Assembly (NCBI RefSeq): GCF_000004195.4
Contig: NC_030683.2
Coordinates: 70,527,764 to 70,591,763 of the forward strand
Direction: 5' to 3'
Length of the DNA stretch: 64,000 bases
Source: Xenopus tropicalis
Taxonomy: Eukaryota; Chordata; Amphibia; Anura; Pipidae
In this document: positions 1 through 11,477 of the stretch, piece after piece
Numbering within the stretch: the first letter of the stretch is position 1
Layout of the letters: every line of letters begins with the position of its first letter
Notes under the pieces: generated by a model
What the model was told of the DNA's origin: nothing
What the model saw: only the letters and a program-made list of their open reading frames with translations
The model's database searches: none
Program-made: the position numbers and the translations under genes

Positions 1-1022
1 GCTTACCATATTAGCAGTATAAAACTACTGACACAAGTTCTGACTCACTTGTGTGTCTAGGGGTATGATGATTATCTTTAGGCTTGTAGTATTCATAGAA
101 AAATAAGTATATTTATTCCTTGTTAAATGAACAATATACAACATATGTACAGTTACATAAAGTCGAAGCATAGGGAACCAAAATAAGATGTTACAAGGCT
201 GTCCCTCAATCCTGACTGTCTGCTAAGTCCAAACATCCCACCTGTCTTATCCACCTTTCCTCCTGGGAAAATCACACCTCCACAAAAAGTGGCTTTGATG
301 TTTTACACTGTTGTTTATGCATAAACAAATAGGATGCAACCCCCTGACAATGTAATTTGTAAGCTATTTACCATACAATGACACAACTGTTTGCACAGTT
401 GTGTAGCATACACCTTGTATTACATTTGCAAACAACAGTCCCTATATTACCAGATATACTATAAATTCATGGCCCCTCACACTCCCTACAGGCAGTACAC
501 ACAAATGTGAGTGACAACTGGTGCAGCTACAGTTTACTTTGCTCTACTACTTGCATAGTTGATTAAAGTTGAGAAAAGACGGTTGTCCATCTAGCTCAAC
601 CACCAAGCTTCAAATCTCCCCAAAAAAGTTTGGATTGCTAAATGCAGCGATCTGGCTTCATTTGGGGAAAATGGCTTCCTCTGCAAGGCAATTTCAGGGA
701 GATTTGTAGCCAGCAGTAGTGACCCAGGCTACAAATCTCCCTGTGTATTATTACCCTTAAAAGCATTAAATTAATCTGCCATTACAACATCACTGGCAGG
801 GAATGACAGCCTCACTGCCCTCTTTTTCTTTTTTCTCTTCTTTGTCAAAAAAGATCCCCTGCTGTTAGTCTATAATGTCCTCTAATATATTTGTAAAAAG
901 TAATCATGTCCCCATGCAAGTGCCACATCTCTAGAGAAAACAAGCCACATTTTCACCATCTCTCCCAACAGCTTAACTGTTACATTTCTTTCACCAGATT
1001 AGTTTACCAGTAAAACTTAATT
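1..1022. other. Non-coding stretch, no gene seen
   Basis: No reading frame here looks coding. Around 600-760 there is a short stretch ('cagggagattt ... aaatctccctg') resembling the ends of Xenopus MITEs that carry a TIR with GGGAGATTAGTCGC, as seen again at 41.62-42.16 kb. It is too degraded to delimit. The rest shows nothing recognisable. Confidence 0.4.
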
Positions 1023-1379
1023 TTAAAGGATTTGTTCAACTACAAATTAACTTAGAATGATGTAGAAAGTGACATTCTAAGACAATTTGCAATTGGTCTT
1101 CATATTTTAATATCTGTGTTTTTTAATTATTTAGCTCCTTGTTCAACTCTCCAGTTTGGAATTTCAACACCCATCTGGTTGCTAGGGTCTAAATTAACCT
1201 AGCAACCAAAAAAAGTCAAAAGAAGGCAAATACGGTAATTTGAAAACTACACAAAATAAAAAATTAAGGCCAATTGAAAAGTTGCTAAGAACCGGCCATT
1301 CTATAACAGCTATAACACCTTTTATTTGTGTTTTATGTATATAGAAACTTCTCTTTAGCAAAAATAAAGTGTTTGTTAA
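1023..1379. mobile_element. TTAA-type MITE (old)
   Basis: It begins at a TTAA followed by AGGATTTGTTCAACTA and contains the motifs 'ctggttgctagggtc' and 'ctagcaacca' as an inverted pair. It ends near the TTAA at 1376. This layout matches a very common frog non-autonomous element of the TTAA (piggyBac/Kolobok) kind, which I recognise from memory. The right end is decayed, so its limit is uncertain. The next element begins at the same TTAA. Confidence 0.6.
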
Positions 1380-1822
1380 AGGAGAAGGAAAGGCTAGTAA
1401 AGTGTTAATCTCAAGCTGCAGGCATACTTCAGTTGTTTCAATAGTGCCCTTAGGTCTCCCCATATTTCACCTGTTCAGATGATTAAAAGCCAAACAGGAA
1501 GAAAAACACTGAGCTGTGTAAAGAAAGTTCCCAAAATGCCTCACTCCTGCACCAAGACCAAGGGTACATGCTCAGTTTGTAAGAGTCAGCTTCTTGCTGA
1601 TTGGCTCAGATCCACATTCCAAAGGGGGGTGTGAGTTCTTGAGGAAGGGGGGAGCAGGAGGGAGGAAAGCAGAGAGCTGCATGTCTTTGGCACATGAATT
1701 ACAGACACAAGAAATCTTTTGACAGAGAAGTCAGTGCAGCGTTTCTGCGAGTGCTTATGGCTGTATTTACATAGAGCTTTCTGATAAAGCTTACTTAGTT
1801 TTTACCTTTCTTCCTCCTTTAA
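1376..1822. mobile_element. Kolobok T2-type MITE
   Basis: The left end reads TTAAAGGAGAAGGAAAG and the right end reads CTTTCTTCCTCCTTTAA, an imperfect terminal inverted repeat that includes TTAA at 1376-1379 and 1819-1822. The TTAAAGG(R)RAAGGAAAG terminus is the signature of the T2/Kolobok family in Xenopus. No coding capacity; 447 bp. Confidence 0.75.
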
Positions 1823-2396
1823 TAATCTCAAGAGCCAGGACAGGAGAAATCCCTGGTTCTTATTAAAATTAAAAGGTAGACAGTCAGTACCTGTACCATC
1901 TGTGCAGCAGGGGATTCACACACATAGAAGCTTCAGTTCAGCCAGTCAAGTCCTCAAGTTAGGTATGATGTGCCACCTGGAAGTTTGTGCCAACCTCTGC
2001 ATTTCTACTCTCTCTGTGATGTGAAGATATTTCACTACCACCATTGTACCATAATTTGCTTGTAACTTCTTTCTTTTTGCTTGTAACGCTTTACAGCAGT
2101 GTGCATACTGAGGGACAGTTTAAGCCTGCTGCCTCCTGACTGAAACCTAGTGTTTAAATGCAGTGGTGCAGGGACTGAGCAGGCCAGCCACTACAAAGTA
2201 GGGTAGGGCCAATGATCACGTGCTGCAGGGTAATTGGCTCCTACTGGGTTACATCACATGAGGTAAACAGCAAATCTGGCCAGACAGCTACTGCCTAAGT
2301 ACAAGTGATTTATGTCGGTACTGGGTGGCAGTGGGCCTAATCGCAGCCACTCACCAGAACTCTGATTTTAGTGGCCCGCCGCATGTGATGTGTCAC
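1823..2396. other. Non-coding stretch, nothing recognised
   Basis: Unique-looking or highly decayed sequence. No ORF, terminal repeat or tandem repeat could be supported. Confidence 0.4.
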
Positions 2397-2515
2397 ATTC
2401 CTCCCAACATTTGAAAGAGAGACAAAAAAAATGCCGCACAGCAAAATTTTTTTCCACCATGCCCATTTTAGTGACCACACCCCCTAAATACCACTCCCAT
2501 TTTACAAAATTTGGC
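2397..2515. mobile_element. Fragment of the CATACCTCCCAAC-ended repeat
   Basis: 'attcctcccaacatttgaaa' followed by 'gaccacaccccctaaat' matches, in inverted orientation, the right end of the element at 8595-9499 and sequence at 28.82-28.92 kb. Only one end is present, so this is a relic. Confidence 0.5.
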
Positions 2516-2626
2516 AGGTTATGTTAATTTTTAACACATTTCTAGGGGTTGGGGGGGTCTTGTTTTATGTGTTTATCTTATTTGCAACCATTTGTCACAG
2601 GAATAATGGTTCGTTTCCCCCAATGA

Positions 2627-2860
2627 TGTTCAGGGCTAATTCGTCAGATATGGAGGTAGAAACAATAGGGAATCTACCTCCACCTGCCGATTCAGCCCTT
2701 AATGCAATTTTTGCTCAGGCACCCAATCATCAAGAAGACTGATATCCGCAGCCATTGCAATATCGGTTGTCTCATCGATCCGCCATACACGCACCAAATA
2801 TTGTATGAAATTAAGTTTTGTACAATAATACCGGTGCATGTATGACTAGCTTTGGGGCAG
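2627..2860. mobile_element. MITE-like repeat with internal hairpin
   Basis: The sequence contains 'catacacgcacc ... aatattgta' followed by its approximate inverse 'tacaataat ... ggtgcatgtatg' (about 2786-2845), a foldback typical of a non-autonomous transposon. The open frame 2521-2742 lies across the repeat and has no codon bias or known domain, so it is not taken as a gene. Confidence 0.35.
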
Positions 2861-4160
2861 ATGTTGATTATTTTGGACTCTCTGCCAAAAGCCTACTTAC
2901 CTAATTAAGTTTGAGAAACTTTGTATCTTTTTTGGTGTTCAGTGTAGGAGATCAAAGGAAAATGAGGGACTTTTCAATAAGAATCCATGACTCAGGCTGA
3001 GCTTATAAAATCGTGACTGTCCTGTGAAAATTGAGACGGTATGGTGTCACTCGCCCAGACAGACTGGCTGGTATAAAAGTATTTATTATTAAATACATTT
3101 ATTATCCAACCCTGAATAAAAAAGAAATTAACTAAATTAACGAATTAACTAGAACAAGGGCCTAGGGCCCTACCAGGTTTTTTCCTGGGTCCCTGACAGG
3201 CCAGTCCAACCCTAAATTAAAAAGAAATCATATTAGCAATCAAAGTCGAACAAACATAAATCCTACATCTACTTGATTTCCATCTGCCAACATACATAAC
3301 ACTGGTATTATTGCATCCCAGCAGGGAAAAATAAGTTGCAGACCCTATCTTAATTGAATGGGTGCCATAATCTTTAGTGTTTAAACCAATTTGAAGAATT
3401 GCTTACTTAAATGTTTGAGCAAATTAAAATTTCGATTTGAGGCCCTTCAGAGACTCTAAAATGTACAAATTCTTTATAGGCCTTTAATGGACAAAGGCCC
3501 AGATGGTTAAAAGTGCCTAGCCAGATTATTGAACCCCTTCCTGACCTATCAGTTTTTAAATTTTTAATGAAAAGTTTAAATTTTCTATTTACACTGCTTC
3601 ACTTTGTCTAAGGGTGGCAAAAAAGCCAATAATAAACACAAGTAAGTAACAGAGTAACAAATGTTGGAAGGGCCTACAGCAATTTTACAAAAATATACAT
3701 AGTAATGTGTTTTCTGTTATCTTGTTTGTCATTTGAGGGTTGTAGGCCACTTAGTAGCTATTTGTTTACTAATTTATTTATTTTACTATTTATTTGAGAT
3801 AATAAACTCTTCTGAGTAACTTATTAAAGAAACTAATGCCTGCCAAATGCTTTTTTATAGCTGGTAAAGATGAACTCTACTCAAAACAAAATAATAAATA
3901 AATAAAATCAATAAATCCAGCTCAGCAAACTTGTTGTTTTGCTTGGAATGCTAGCCACAGTCCAGCTGTTGATGTAATACACCCAAGTCTTATGTGCTAC
4001 GGATTTAGGTACTATGGTAAGTATACTCAAGTTAGATCCTATAAGGCTTTAGAGTTGCATCTGCCTGAGGAGCCAGCTGTCTGAAGCGGTAAATCTGTAA
4101 CCATGAAAGAGCATTCTTGTTGTTATTCGTGTAATCTGGCAGAGGCTTAGCTTTTTACCA
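2861..4160. other. AT-rich non-coding stretch
   Basis: No gene seen. A local near-duplicate, 'ccaaccctgaataaaaaagaaa' versus 'ccaaccctaaattaaaaagaaa', occurs near 3107 and 3208. A target site or element edge could not be defined. Confidence 0.4.
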
Positions 4161-4164
4161 TATA

Positions 4165-4485
4165 AATGTATGGGATCTGTTATCCAGAACCCTGTTATAA
4201 GGAATGTTCCAAATTACGAGAAGGTCATCTCCCATAGACTCCATTATATGGAAATCATTCTAATTTTTAAAAATGATTTTCTTTTTCTCTGTAATAATAA
4301 AACTGTACCTTGTACTTGATCCCACCTAAAATATAATTATTCCTTATTAAAGGCAAAACAATCCTATTGGATTTAATTATTTTTAAATGATTTTACAGTA
4401 GACTTAAGGTATGGAGATCCAAATTATGGAAACACCCCTTATTAGGAAAGCCTGCACATTATGCCTAACAGGTCCCATACCTGTA
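4165..4485. mobile_element. TTAA-type MITE ('tacaggtatggga' family)
   Basis: Left end 'tgtatgggatctgttatccag'-like and right end 'aggtcccatacctgta' followed by TTAA form inverted termini. The interior has the paired 'aaaatgattttctttttctctgtaataat' block, in parts, typical of this abundant frog MITE. Other copies lie at 49415-49690 and 51081-51818. About 320 bp, no coding. Confidence 0.65.
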
Positions 4486-4926
4486 TTAAATTGCAGCGCT
4501 TTAAGTAAAGTTTGATGAAATACATGTATAAGAGGTGCAGATTCTGCTGACTACACATTCAGCACACCGCCAAGGTGTTCATGTAACAGTAAAATTATTT
4601 TACGAGACAGCTGACTACCCTATATTTCCAAAGCCACAGGAACTGGAAATATCTTCAAAAGTACCATGTTTTTCATTAAAACTGCATCATGCTATTGTAT
4701 ATGTTATTGCAAGGTTAATTTATTGGCTAATCTGGCTATTTTACCTAAATGCCTCAATTTTATAAGTTTATCTAAAGGCAACCTAAATTGCATATCTTTG
4801 CTGTCAAGTTTTTTCTTGAACTAATTCTGGATTCTCATAGATTGATTTGAAATTATCACAATGGTAGGGTTAATCTGGTCTGATGGTTGAGGGAGTGACA
4901 TATCAATCCCTAAAGCCTTTAAATAG

Positions 4927-5110
4927 TGAAGAGCAAATCTGTCCTGTTATGCATCACTGAAAAATTCACAAAACTGCTGAAAAATGCACAAAATGGCAAA
5001 ACAATTGCGAAATGCACAGAAGTCAATAGGTAACTTTTTTACATGGGTGACATTTTTTAAATGCTTTTTCTTACTCCAAATGTCAATGGGTGGGTGGCAA
5101 CCCTACCCAT
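4927..5110. mobile_element. CpG-decayed relic of the 'gatgagcgaatc' MITE
   Basis: 'gaagagcaaatctgtcctgtta' and the A-rich 'aaaaattcacaaaactg' that follows resemble the left end of the 'tagtgatgagcgaatc' family (fresher copy at 16312). Here nearly every expected CpG appears as TG or CA, as expected from methylation decay of an old insertion. Right end not found. Confidence 0.4.
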
Positions 5111-6720
5111 AGTACGTACAATCAGCATTATTAAAGGGACTTTGGACATGTTCATACAAGGGGTGGCCTACTATTATATTGCTTAATATTCTATTTATGT
5201 TGATATTGCTATTTCACTGTTCTTACTGAATTGGTTATATATTTTCCTGCTACAATTTACTACCTATTGTATGGATTATTGTTGTGGTATAGTAAATACT
5301 GATGTTGCAGTTGCCAGGGAGTTGTATGGCCACCAGCACCTGAATTTAGCACTGGGTGGAGGCTTGGGATCTATTCTGTTTATATTCTGAATATTAGTGC
5401 CATAAAAGTTTTACGTTAGCATTGTACTGTCTTTGGTTGAACTGCAGTAAGCTAACTATTGCTAATCTTTAAATAAATATAAAGTGCTTCACAGAAATTC
5501 TGCATTCATTAACATCAGTCCCTGCCCCATTGGATCTAACAGCCAAAAGTCTGACATTTACACACATAATGGTCAGTTTCAGCAGCAAACTAACTTGCCT
5601 GCGTATTTTTGAGGTGTGGAAGGAAACCATGGCTATATGAGGATTGGTTGCTATGGGATATAATTCTGGAATAAAATTACTATTTTGTTAGCCATATTTG
5701 TCTAATACTTGTTTACTTGTTTATTTGCAGGTTCTTGCCTGGTTTCCCATCACACATGTTAAAATGCAAAGCAGAAATCCATACTTATAGGTCTCACGTT
5801 CAGGAAAAATACTAGTTTATTGTGGAGACAATTCAGCTAACACAAAAGGTTTTGTCAAAGTGCAAAGCATTGTACAGACAATGCCAATAAAAACAGCGGT
5901 GGCTAGAAAAAGTGCAGCAGTAAAGCCAAGTAAGCCAAGAAAAAAGAGGTAGAAAAAAGGAATTAAAAAAGTATTAAATTAAACAACAATTAACACTGTA
6001 ATATTCTGATATGTAACTGTATATAAGGTACAATGTTATTTGTAATACGTATTAGACACGCAGCAGCATTAATAATGTGCACTACAAATGGCTGCAAATG
6101 GTGCATTCAATCCTAGTAAGGTCTCATACAGACAGGCATTTCTTCATGCTGTTTGGGTCTTTTATGCTTTTTTTTTTTATTAAGGAATTCATGAAGAAGA
6201 AACATAGCCTGGTCTTTTCAATGAGTTTGTATCCACTCTACAGCAATGAATTGCCAAACACAGGTGGAATACATCAAGATGCATCCCATCTGCATTTGGC
6301 ACTTCCCTGCAGCCGAGTGAGTACACATGGTGGTGCACATGAAAAATCTGCTGCATGGGAAAGCAGAAAAAAACATCTGTATGAGCCCTTACATTGTTGT
6401 TGTAAGCACTGGCTTACAAAAGTTTTTGTCGATAAAATATAAATTCTAGAAGGCACTCAATAACAATGGCTATTTTTGAGGTGAATTTTCACTGCATCAT
6501 ACTGACATCTTGTGTTGCTTTTTGCTAACTGCAAATCCTATTTGTAATGTTAATTCATGCCAAATAGAATATCAAAGTTGCTGTGGGGAGGCTGGGTAAC
6601 ATCAACTGAACATTATTAACATCTGCTGTAAATATCACTTTCTAATCTTATAAACATTTTCTATTTTTAATAGCCTTGCACACTGCTTAGAAAATGATGC
6701 TTCTTGAGAAATTCATAATT
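5111..6720. other. AT-rich non-coding stretch
   Basis: No supported gene or element. The frame at 6077-6442 (121 codons) has no recognisable domain and no splice or start context; I regard it as chance. Confidence 0.4.
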
Positions 6721-6724
6721 TTAG

Positions 6725-6860
6725 TCCAGTCATTTAAAAAACGCGTAGCATTCATGTATTATAACTAATAAAATTACCATGATTTTACTTTATACCCGAG
6801 TTCTACAACTATTTCCTTGGTGACTCCGGAGTGCCTGCCTGCTTCACTTTCTCTGTCTTC
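6725..6860 (+). mobile_element. 3' relic of a Penelope-like element
   Basis: 'aaaacgcgta ... taataaaattaccatgatttta' followed by 'ccggagtgcctgcctgc' parallels the better-preserved PLE terminus at 33755-33880 (GAAACGCGT, AATAAAAG, GTGATTTTAC, CCGGAGTGCCTGCC). The hammerhead core itself is destroyed here. Confidence 0.45.
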
Positions 6861-7886
6861 CAATTATGAATTGAAATTCTGGGAATCAGACAGATCAGAA
6901 TGACTGGGTTAGATCAAACTTTTGATAAATCTTCCCCTGAGTGTACAATGTCTCAAAAATGTGCAACATTTATAACGGCACCCCTCCCCTACGTTTCCAT
7001 TGTAAAGTGGCGGATTCTGGGACTTGAATTTTAGCAATTTATCAATGTTTGATCTGGCTAGCCGAAAGAATGATTGGGCTTGCATTACACTGTAAGCCTA
7101 ATGGGGTGAGGAACTGGTCCCTGTAGCAAGCAGACTGTCATGGATTCCTTTCAATTTGTGGAATCAGGTAGGTGGGCCACTACTAGGGGAAGGCAGAAGA
7201 GGCAAGTGCCTAGGGCACAACAGAAGGGGAGCACTAGGCACATACCCCATCTACCTGCCCCTGGCCTTCTATCATTTCAGCCCCTGCCCAGCTGAGAGAG
7301 TTATGATGTGCTTCATCATCAAGCATTGCATTGTCGCTCTTCAATCCCCCCCTCTACAACCACTCATCAAACTCACTGCATGCTTGGTAACCTGATATCC
7401 TCCTGTTCCATACCTGGGAGGGGGAGAATGAAATGGGGACTCCCCCAATCAGTAGCAGCACAGATTTGCTTCTACCATTCTACCAACAGCTTATCAGTAC
7501 AATATAAAAAAAAACACAAAATGCAATAGCCACAAAACACAACAATTCAATATTTTTAACTGTGTTTATATGTTCTATTTACAATAAAGCAATTTTTAAG
7601 TTGTTTGCATCTGGATTTTAAATCAATGGTGGCCAAAGAAAATGGAGAATATAAAAAATTTAAGCACATAAATGCAGAAAAGTGTGAATTAAGTAGTAAT
7701 CCAGACAGGAAAGGTCCTCTGCACTCAATAAATATTGGACACCAAAACATTTTTGCATTAAGTTACTAAGATATGCCCTCCCCTTTAAACAAAATGGGGA
7801 TTTTTTGACCATATATTGCAATATATTCAAGCTGGCCAACTATGTCAAAATCATGTCATGTCTATGTCTGACCAGTCCTACACTCA
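6861..7886. other. Non-coding stretch with a hAT-like fragment
   Basis: Around 7165-7265 the text 'aggcagaagaggca' followed by 'gtgcctagggca' repeats, with few changes, at 36025-36055, so both belong to one repeat family, probably a hAT-type MITE. The remainder shows nothing recognisable. Confidence 0.4.
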
Positions 7887-7891
7887 CTTTC

Positions 7892-8495
7892 TGTCAGGAT
7901 CAGCCAGGATTCAAACTCTGCTTGTTGTGATCCTGTCTGATTCTTCTCTTGTCTGTCTCCTGCTTTCTGTCTGCTCCCTTTCCTCCGCCCACCTCATTAA
8001 CCTCATGTGTTTCCCATCTCCTAATCTTGACCCTTTATAAGCCTTTTCCTGACCATTGCCCCTTGCTTGGTCATTAAGTGTTTCCTGTAACCCTGCCGCT
8101 GTGTTCCCTGTTCCTGTGTCTATTCTTGTTATCTTGCTGGTTCCAAGCTCCAGTTTTCCCGTGTCCTGTTCCTGCTTTCTTCCCTGTTCCTGTTCTCTGG
8201 TGCCCTTCCTAGTTCTGCTTTGATCTCCCGGTTCTGACCTTGGCCTGTCCTCGACTTCACTTGATTGCTGCTTGCCCTGACCCTTTGCCTGTTTTGGATT
8301 CCGCCTCTGCCTGCCGTTCTATTTAGTGTGTATATCCATTGTGTGCACTGTTATGTCACTAGTTATTAAAGTTCTTCACTATCATCATGGCCTCTGACAC
8401 CAGTTCTGTGATCTATGGTTACACTCCGGGTTACCCAGTCTTCAGGCTCCCACGTTCCTGGTACTCCATGGCATCTCCTCAGGGAGATCGTGACA
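7892..8495 (+). mobile_element. Solo LTR, Ty3/gypsy-like
   Basis: The 604-bp block starts TGTCAGGATC and ends GATCGTGACA (TG...CA ends, short inverted termini). It is flanked by a perfect 5-bp duplication CTTTC at 7887-7891 and 8496-8500. Inside are a TATA-like TTTATAA near 8034 and a poly(A)-type ATTAAAG near 8366, in the order expected for U3-R-U5 on the plus strand. No internal retrotransposon sequence flanks it, so it is a product of LTR-LTR recombination. Confidence 0.85.
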
Positions 8496-8594
8496 CTTTC
8501 ATCTGATTCATTAAGAATTTAGCATTTAGAGGAAACCTTTATAGATCCTGCCCACATTGCCTGAGAGAAGCTTTTGTGTGTGAACTCAGATCTA

Positions 8595-9499
8595 CACACC
8601 CCCCAACTGTCCCGCTTCACCCCGTGCGTATTGACGTCACACGTACACACGGGCTGCAACCTTATAAAAGGGCCTGTCACCGCCACACAAACAGCCGCAT
8701 ATTGAGCAGAGCTGCTGAAGAAAGAGCGTGTATGAGGGCACCTGTCTATGGGGTCACTGTGTATGGGGGGTACTGTCTATGGGGGGTACTGTCCATGGGG
8801 GATACTGTGTATGGGGAATACTGTCTATGGGGGCACTGTCCATGGGGGGTACTGTCCATGGGGGCACTGTGTATGGGGGGCACTGTCTATGGGGGCAATT
8901 GTGGGTACTGTGTATGGGGGAAATTGGGAGTACTGTGTATGGGGGTACTGTCTATGGGGGCAATTGGGGCACTATGTATGGGGGCTACTGTCTATGGTGC
9001 AATTGGGGGCACTGTCTTTGGGGTCAATTGGGGCAATGTCTATGGGGTCAATTGGGGGCTACTGTCTACGAGGCAATTGGGGGCACTGTCTATGGGGTCA
9101 ATTGGAGGCACTTTCTAAGGGAGGGTACTGTCTATGGGGCCACTTTCTATGGGGGGTACTGTCTATGGGGGCACTTTCTGTGGGGGGTACTGTCTATGGG
9201 GGCAATGGGGGGCACTGTGTATGGGGGATACTGTCTATGGGGGGACTGTGTATGGGGGTACTGTCTATTGGGCCATTGGGGGCACTGTGTATGTAGGAGT
9301 TGCTATATTGTTTTCCTTAGGTAGTACAGTATGACAGTATAGCACATTTGCGTCTGATCCCACCATTTCAACAATATAAAAGGAGTATTTTTAGAAAAAA
9401 ATGGGGTGTGTTAATTGGGGTGTGGCCACAAAGTGGGCGTGGTCAAAAAAAAAAAGTCTTTTTGTCTCTCTTTTCATTTTTCAAATGTTGGGAGGTATG
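8595..9499. mobile_element. Terminal-repeat element filled by a minisatellite
   Basis: The left end CACACCCCCCAACTGTC and right end GTTGGGAGGTATG are imperfect inverted repeats of a CATACCTCCCAAC terminus. They are flanked by the 6-bp repeat GATCTA (8589-8594 and 9500-9505), read as a target duplication. The left interior (8625-8670) carries 'cgtgcgtattgacgtcacac' and 'aaccttataaaag', which recur in the palindrome at 60.29-60.42 kb. The remainder is mostly the minisatellite listed separately. Confidence 0.6.
8740..9295 (+). repeat. G-rich minisatellite, about 17-21 bp units
   Basis: Some 30 units of the type TACTGTCTATGGGGG(G) / CACTGTGTATGGGGG with length variants, some separated by 'gcaattg'. 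All three forward frames stay open for 180-200 codons because the unit lacks stops in any frame. The predicted Gly/Tyr/Trp/Cys-rich peptides are therefore an artefact of the repeat, not evidence for genes. Confidence 0.9.
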
Positions 9500-10043
9500 G
9501 ATCTAGGGAGTCAGGGTGCTACAGTTTGTCATGTCTCCAGCATAGCTTCCATCAACTTGTTTATTGTTGCTCATTAGCAGTGAACTCCCTCTGCTGGCTG
9601 TTTGCTGTAAATGCAGTGAAACATTTTCTGTGGAGCCTCTCAGTCTTTGGAACCACCATACTCCTGACATGTGACCTATTACAGTGCCTTGCGGGAGTCC
9701 AGACTCCATTTTGTAGCCCATGCTGTGGAAGAAGCACACTACATCCACCTTCTCCCCCTGGTAGCATCCCTGGTAAGCATTATGGACATAAACCTGTGTT
9801 CAGGAGTGGCCCAGCTTGCTCTCCCTATATCTTAAGAACCTCATTTGGAAAAGCAGCGCTAGGGTAGCAGCACAAGAGTGAATCCTTCCAAAGTGAATCA
9901 TTCACAAGTGAACTGAAAAAGGAGTTTAACAAGGAGTTCAACAAGAGGAGCAACAGGAGAAGCAACTAGGGAAGCAACAGCAGAAGACCGGCCAGCCTCT
10001 GTCCATTTGAATCAGGACCCAGTTTACTGGATATACCTGCATA

Positions 10044-10439
10044 ATGTTATTGCTCTTATTTGTTTTATCTTTCATGTTTGTGCTTCAAAAGGTAACGTCT
10101 TCCTTTAGCCCTCCAGCTGACTGTCCCTACTCCATAACAATATCTTCCTCTCTGCTCCATTCTACACACTGCTGCTCTTATAATCTTTATACATTTTTGA
10201 AAAATCTAGCACCTCCAACCAATACTTCACAAAAGCATAACAATTTTAAATCATTCTCACACCTCCTCTCCCTCTCCTTACTGCTACTACTTGCCGCAGG
10301 CGATATCTCTCCTAATCTTGGTCCCTGCCGTATACCCATTTCTTATCGCCCACGCAATGCTTCTCTTCTGGTAAAACCCTCACAAACCGCTAACCTGTCT
10401 AACCTTATTCAAATTCCCACTCTCTCCTCTTCTTATCTC
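10044..10439 (+). pseudogene. LINE ORF N-terminus with 2A-like motif
   Basis: The frame starts MLLLLFVLSF, a signal-like hydrophobic stretch, then runs through Ser/Thr-rich sequence to a leucine run followed by AAGDISPNLGPC at about 10289-10327. In several CR1/L2/Rex-type LINEs of animals this position holds a 2A-like ribosome-skipping peptide ending NPGP. Here the expected Pro is Leu (codon ctt), so skipping is probably lost in this copy. The frame is interrupted at 10440 by the hAT insertion and resumes at 16058 in the same reading sense. Confidence 0.7.
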
Positions 10440-11060
10440 TAGAGATGTAGCGAACTGTTCGCCGGCGAACTAATTCACGCGAACATCGGGTGTTCGTGAA
10501 CGCGGAAGTTCGCGAACTTTCGGCGTATGTTCGCAATTTGGGTTCGCCTTAGCTGGCGCCAAATTTTGACCTCTCACCCCAGAGTCAGCAGATACATGGC
10601 AGCCAATCAGGCAGCTCTCCCTCCTGGATCACCCCCCCCCCAACCCTGGACCACTCCCTTCCACATATAAACCGAAGCCCAGCAGCCATTTTACATTCTG
10701 CCTGTGTGTGTTTGAAGAGATAGTGTAGGGAGAGAAGCTGTGTAGGGATTTGAGGGAGAGTTTAGGTAGCTTTGCTGAGTCTGACTAGTGAATGTGATCT
10801 GCTTTCTACTGCTCTGTATTAGCAGCACATAGGGAGAGAGCTGTGTCCAAGTGTGCAGGGATTTGAGGGAGAGTTTAGGTAGCTATTAGTCTAGCTGTGT
10901 TGGGGACTGGTGTGCTGCTCCTAGTAGTTCACCACCAGCACCAACCAGAGATCACTTTTGTTTTATTATTATTTTTTTTTTCATTTATCTTATTAGATAT
11001 TAGATATATATATTAGATATATATATATATTAGATATAGATATTTAGATATTTATTAAGA

Positions 11061-11444
11061 CATTCTGTCTAAAAATAACAATAGTAATTCCGTGTCCAGA
11101 AACATCACCTGAGTGACGTTTTTACACCAGCAATACTATATCCACTACTGTATACTTTGCCATTGCAGGCCTTGTTGTTGCCACTGTCTTTTTCAACCAA
11201 GTGCCACCTAGCTGTGTGAGCTTTTGCACATTCTGTCTAAAAATAACAATAGTAATTCCGTGTCCAGAAACATCACCTGAGTGACGTTTTTCCACCGGCA
11301 ATACTACATCCACTACTGTATACTTTGCCATTGCAGGCCTTGTTGTTGCCACTGTCTTTTTCAACCAAGTGCCACCTAGCTGTGTGAGCTTTTGCACATT
11401 CTGTCTAAAAATAACAATAGTAATTCCGTGTCCAGAAACATCAC
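11061..11444 (+). repeat. 168-bp tandem repeat in hAT 5' region, 2.3 copies
   Basis: Copies start at 11061, 11229 and 11397 (period exactly 168) with the text 'cattctgtctaaaaataaca'. The first two copies differ at only a few positions, and the third is cut after about 48 bp, shortly before the transposase ATG. Open antisense frames across it simply reflect the repeat. Subterminal repeats of this kind in hAT elements can hold transposase-binding sites; that role is inference. Confidence 0.9.
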
Positions 11445-11477
11445 CCAAGTTGTTGTTGTTTTGTAAAAATAAAAAAA

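Noticed and set aside
6077..6442. 121-codon ORF
   Set aside because: Low-complexity start, no recognisable domain, competing ORF on the other strand, AT-rich non-coding surroundings.
8576..9334. Four long overlapping forward ORFs (66-198 codons) rich in Gly, Tyr, Trp, Cys
   Set aside because: They come from a stop-free minisatellite that is open in all three frames; no codon bias, domain or splice context.
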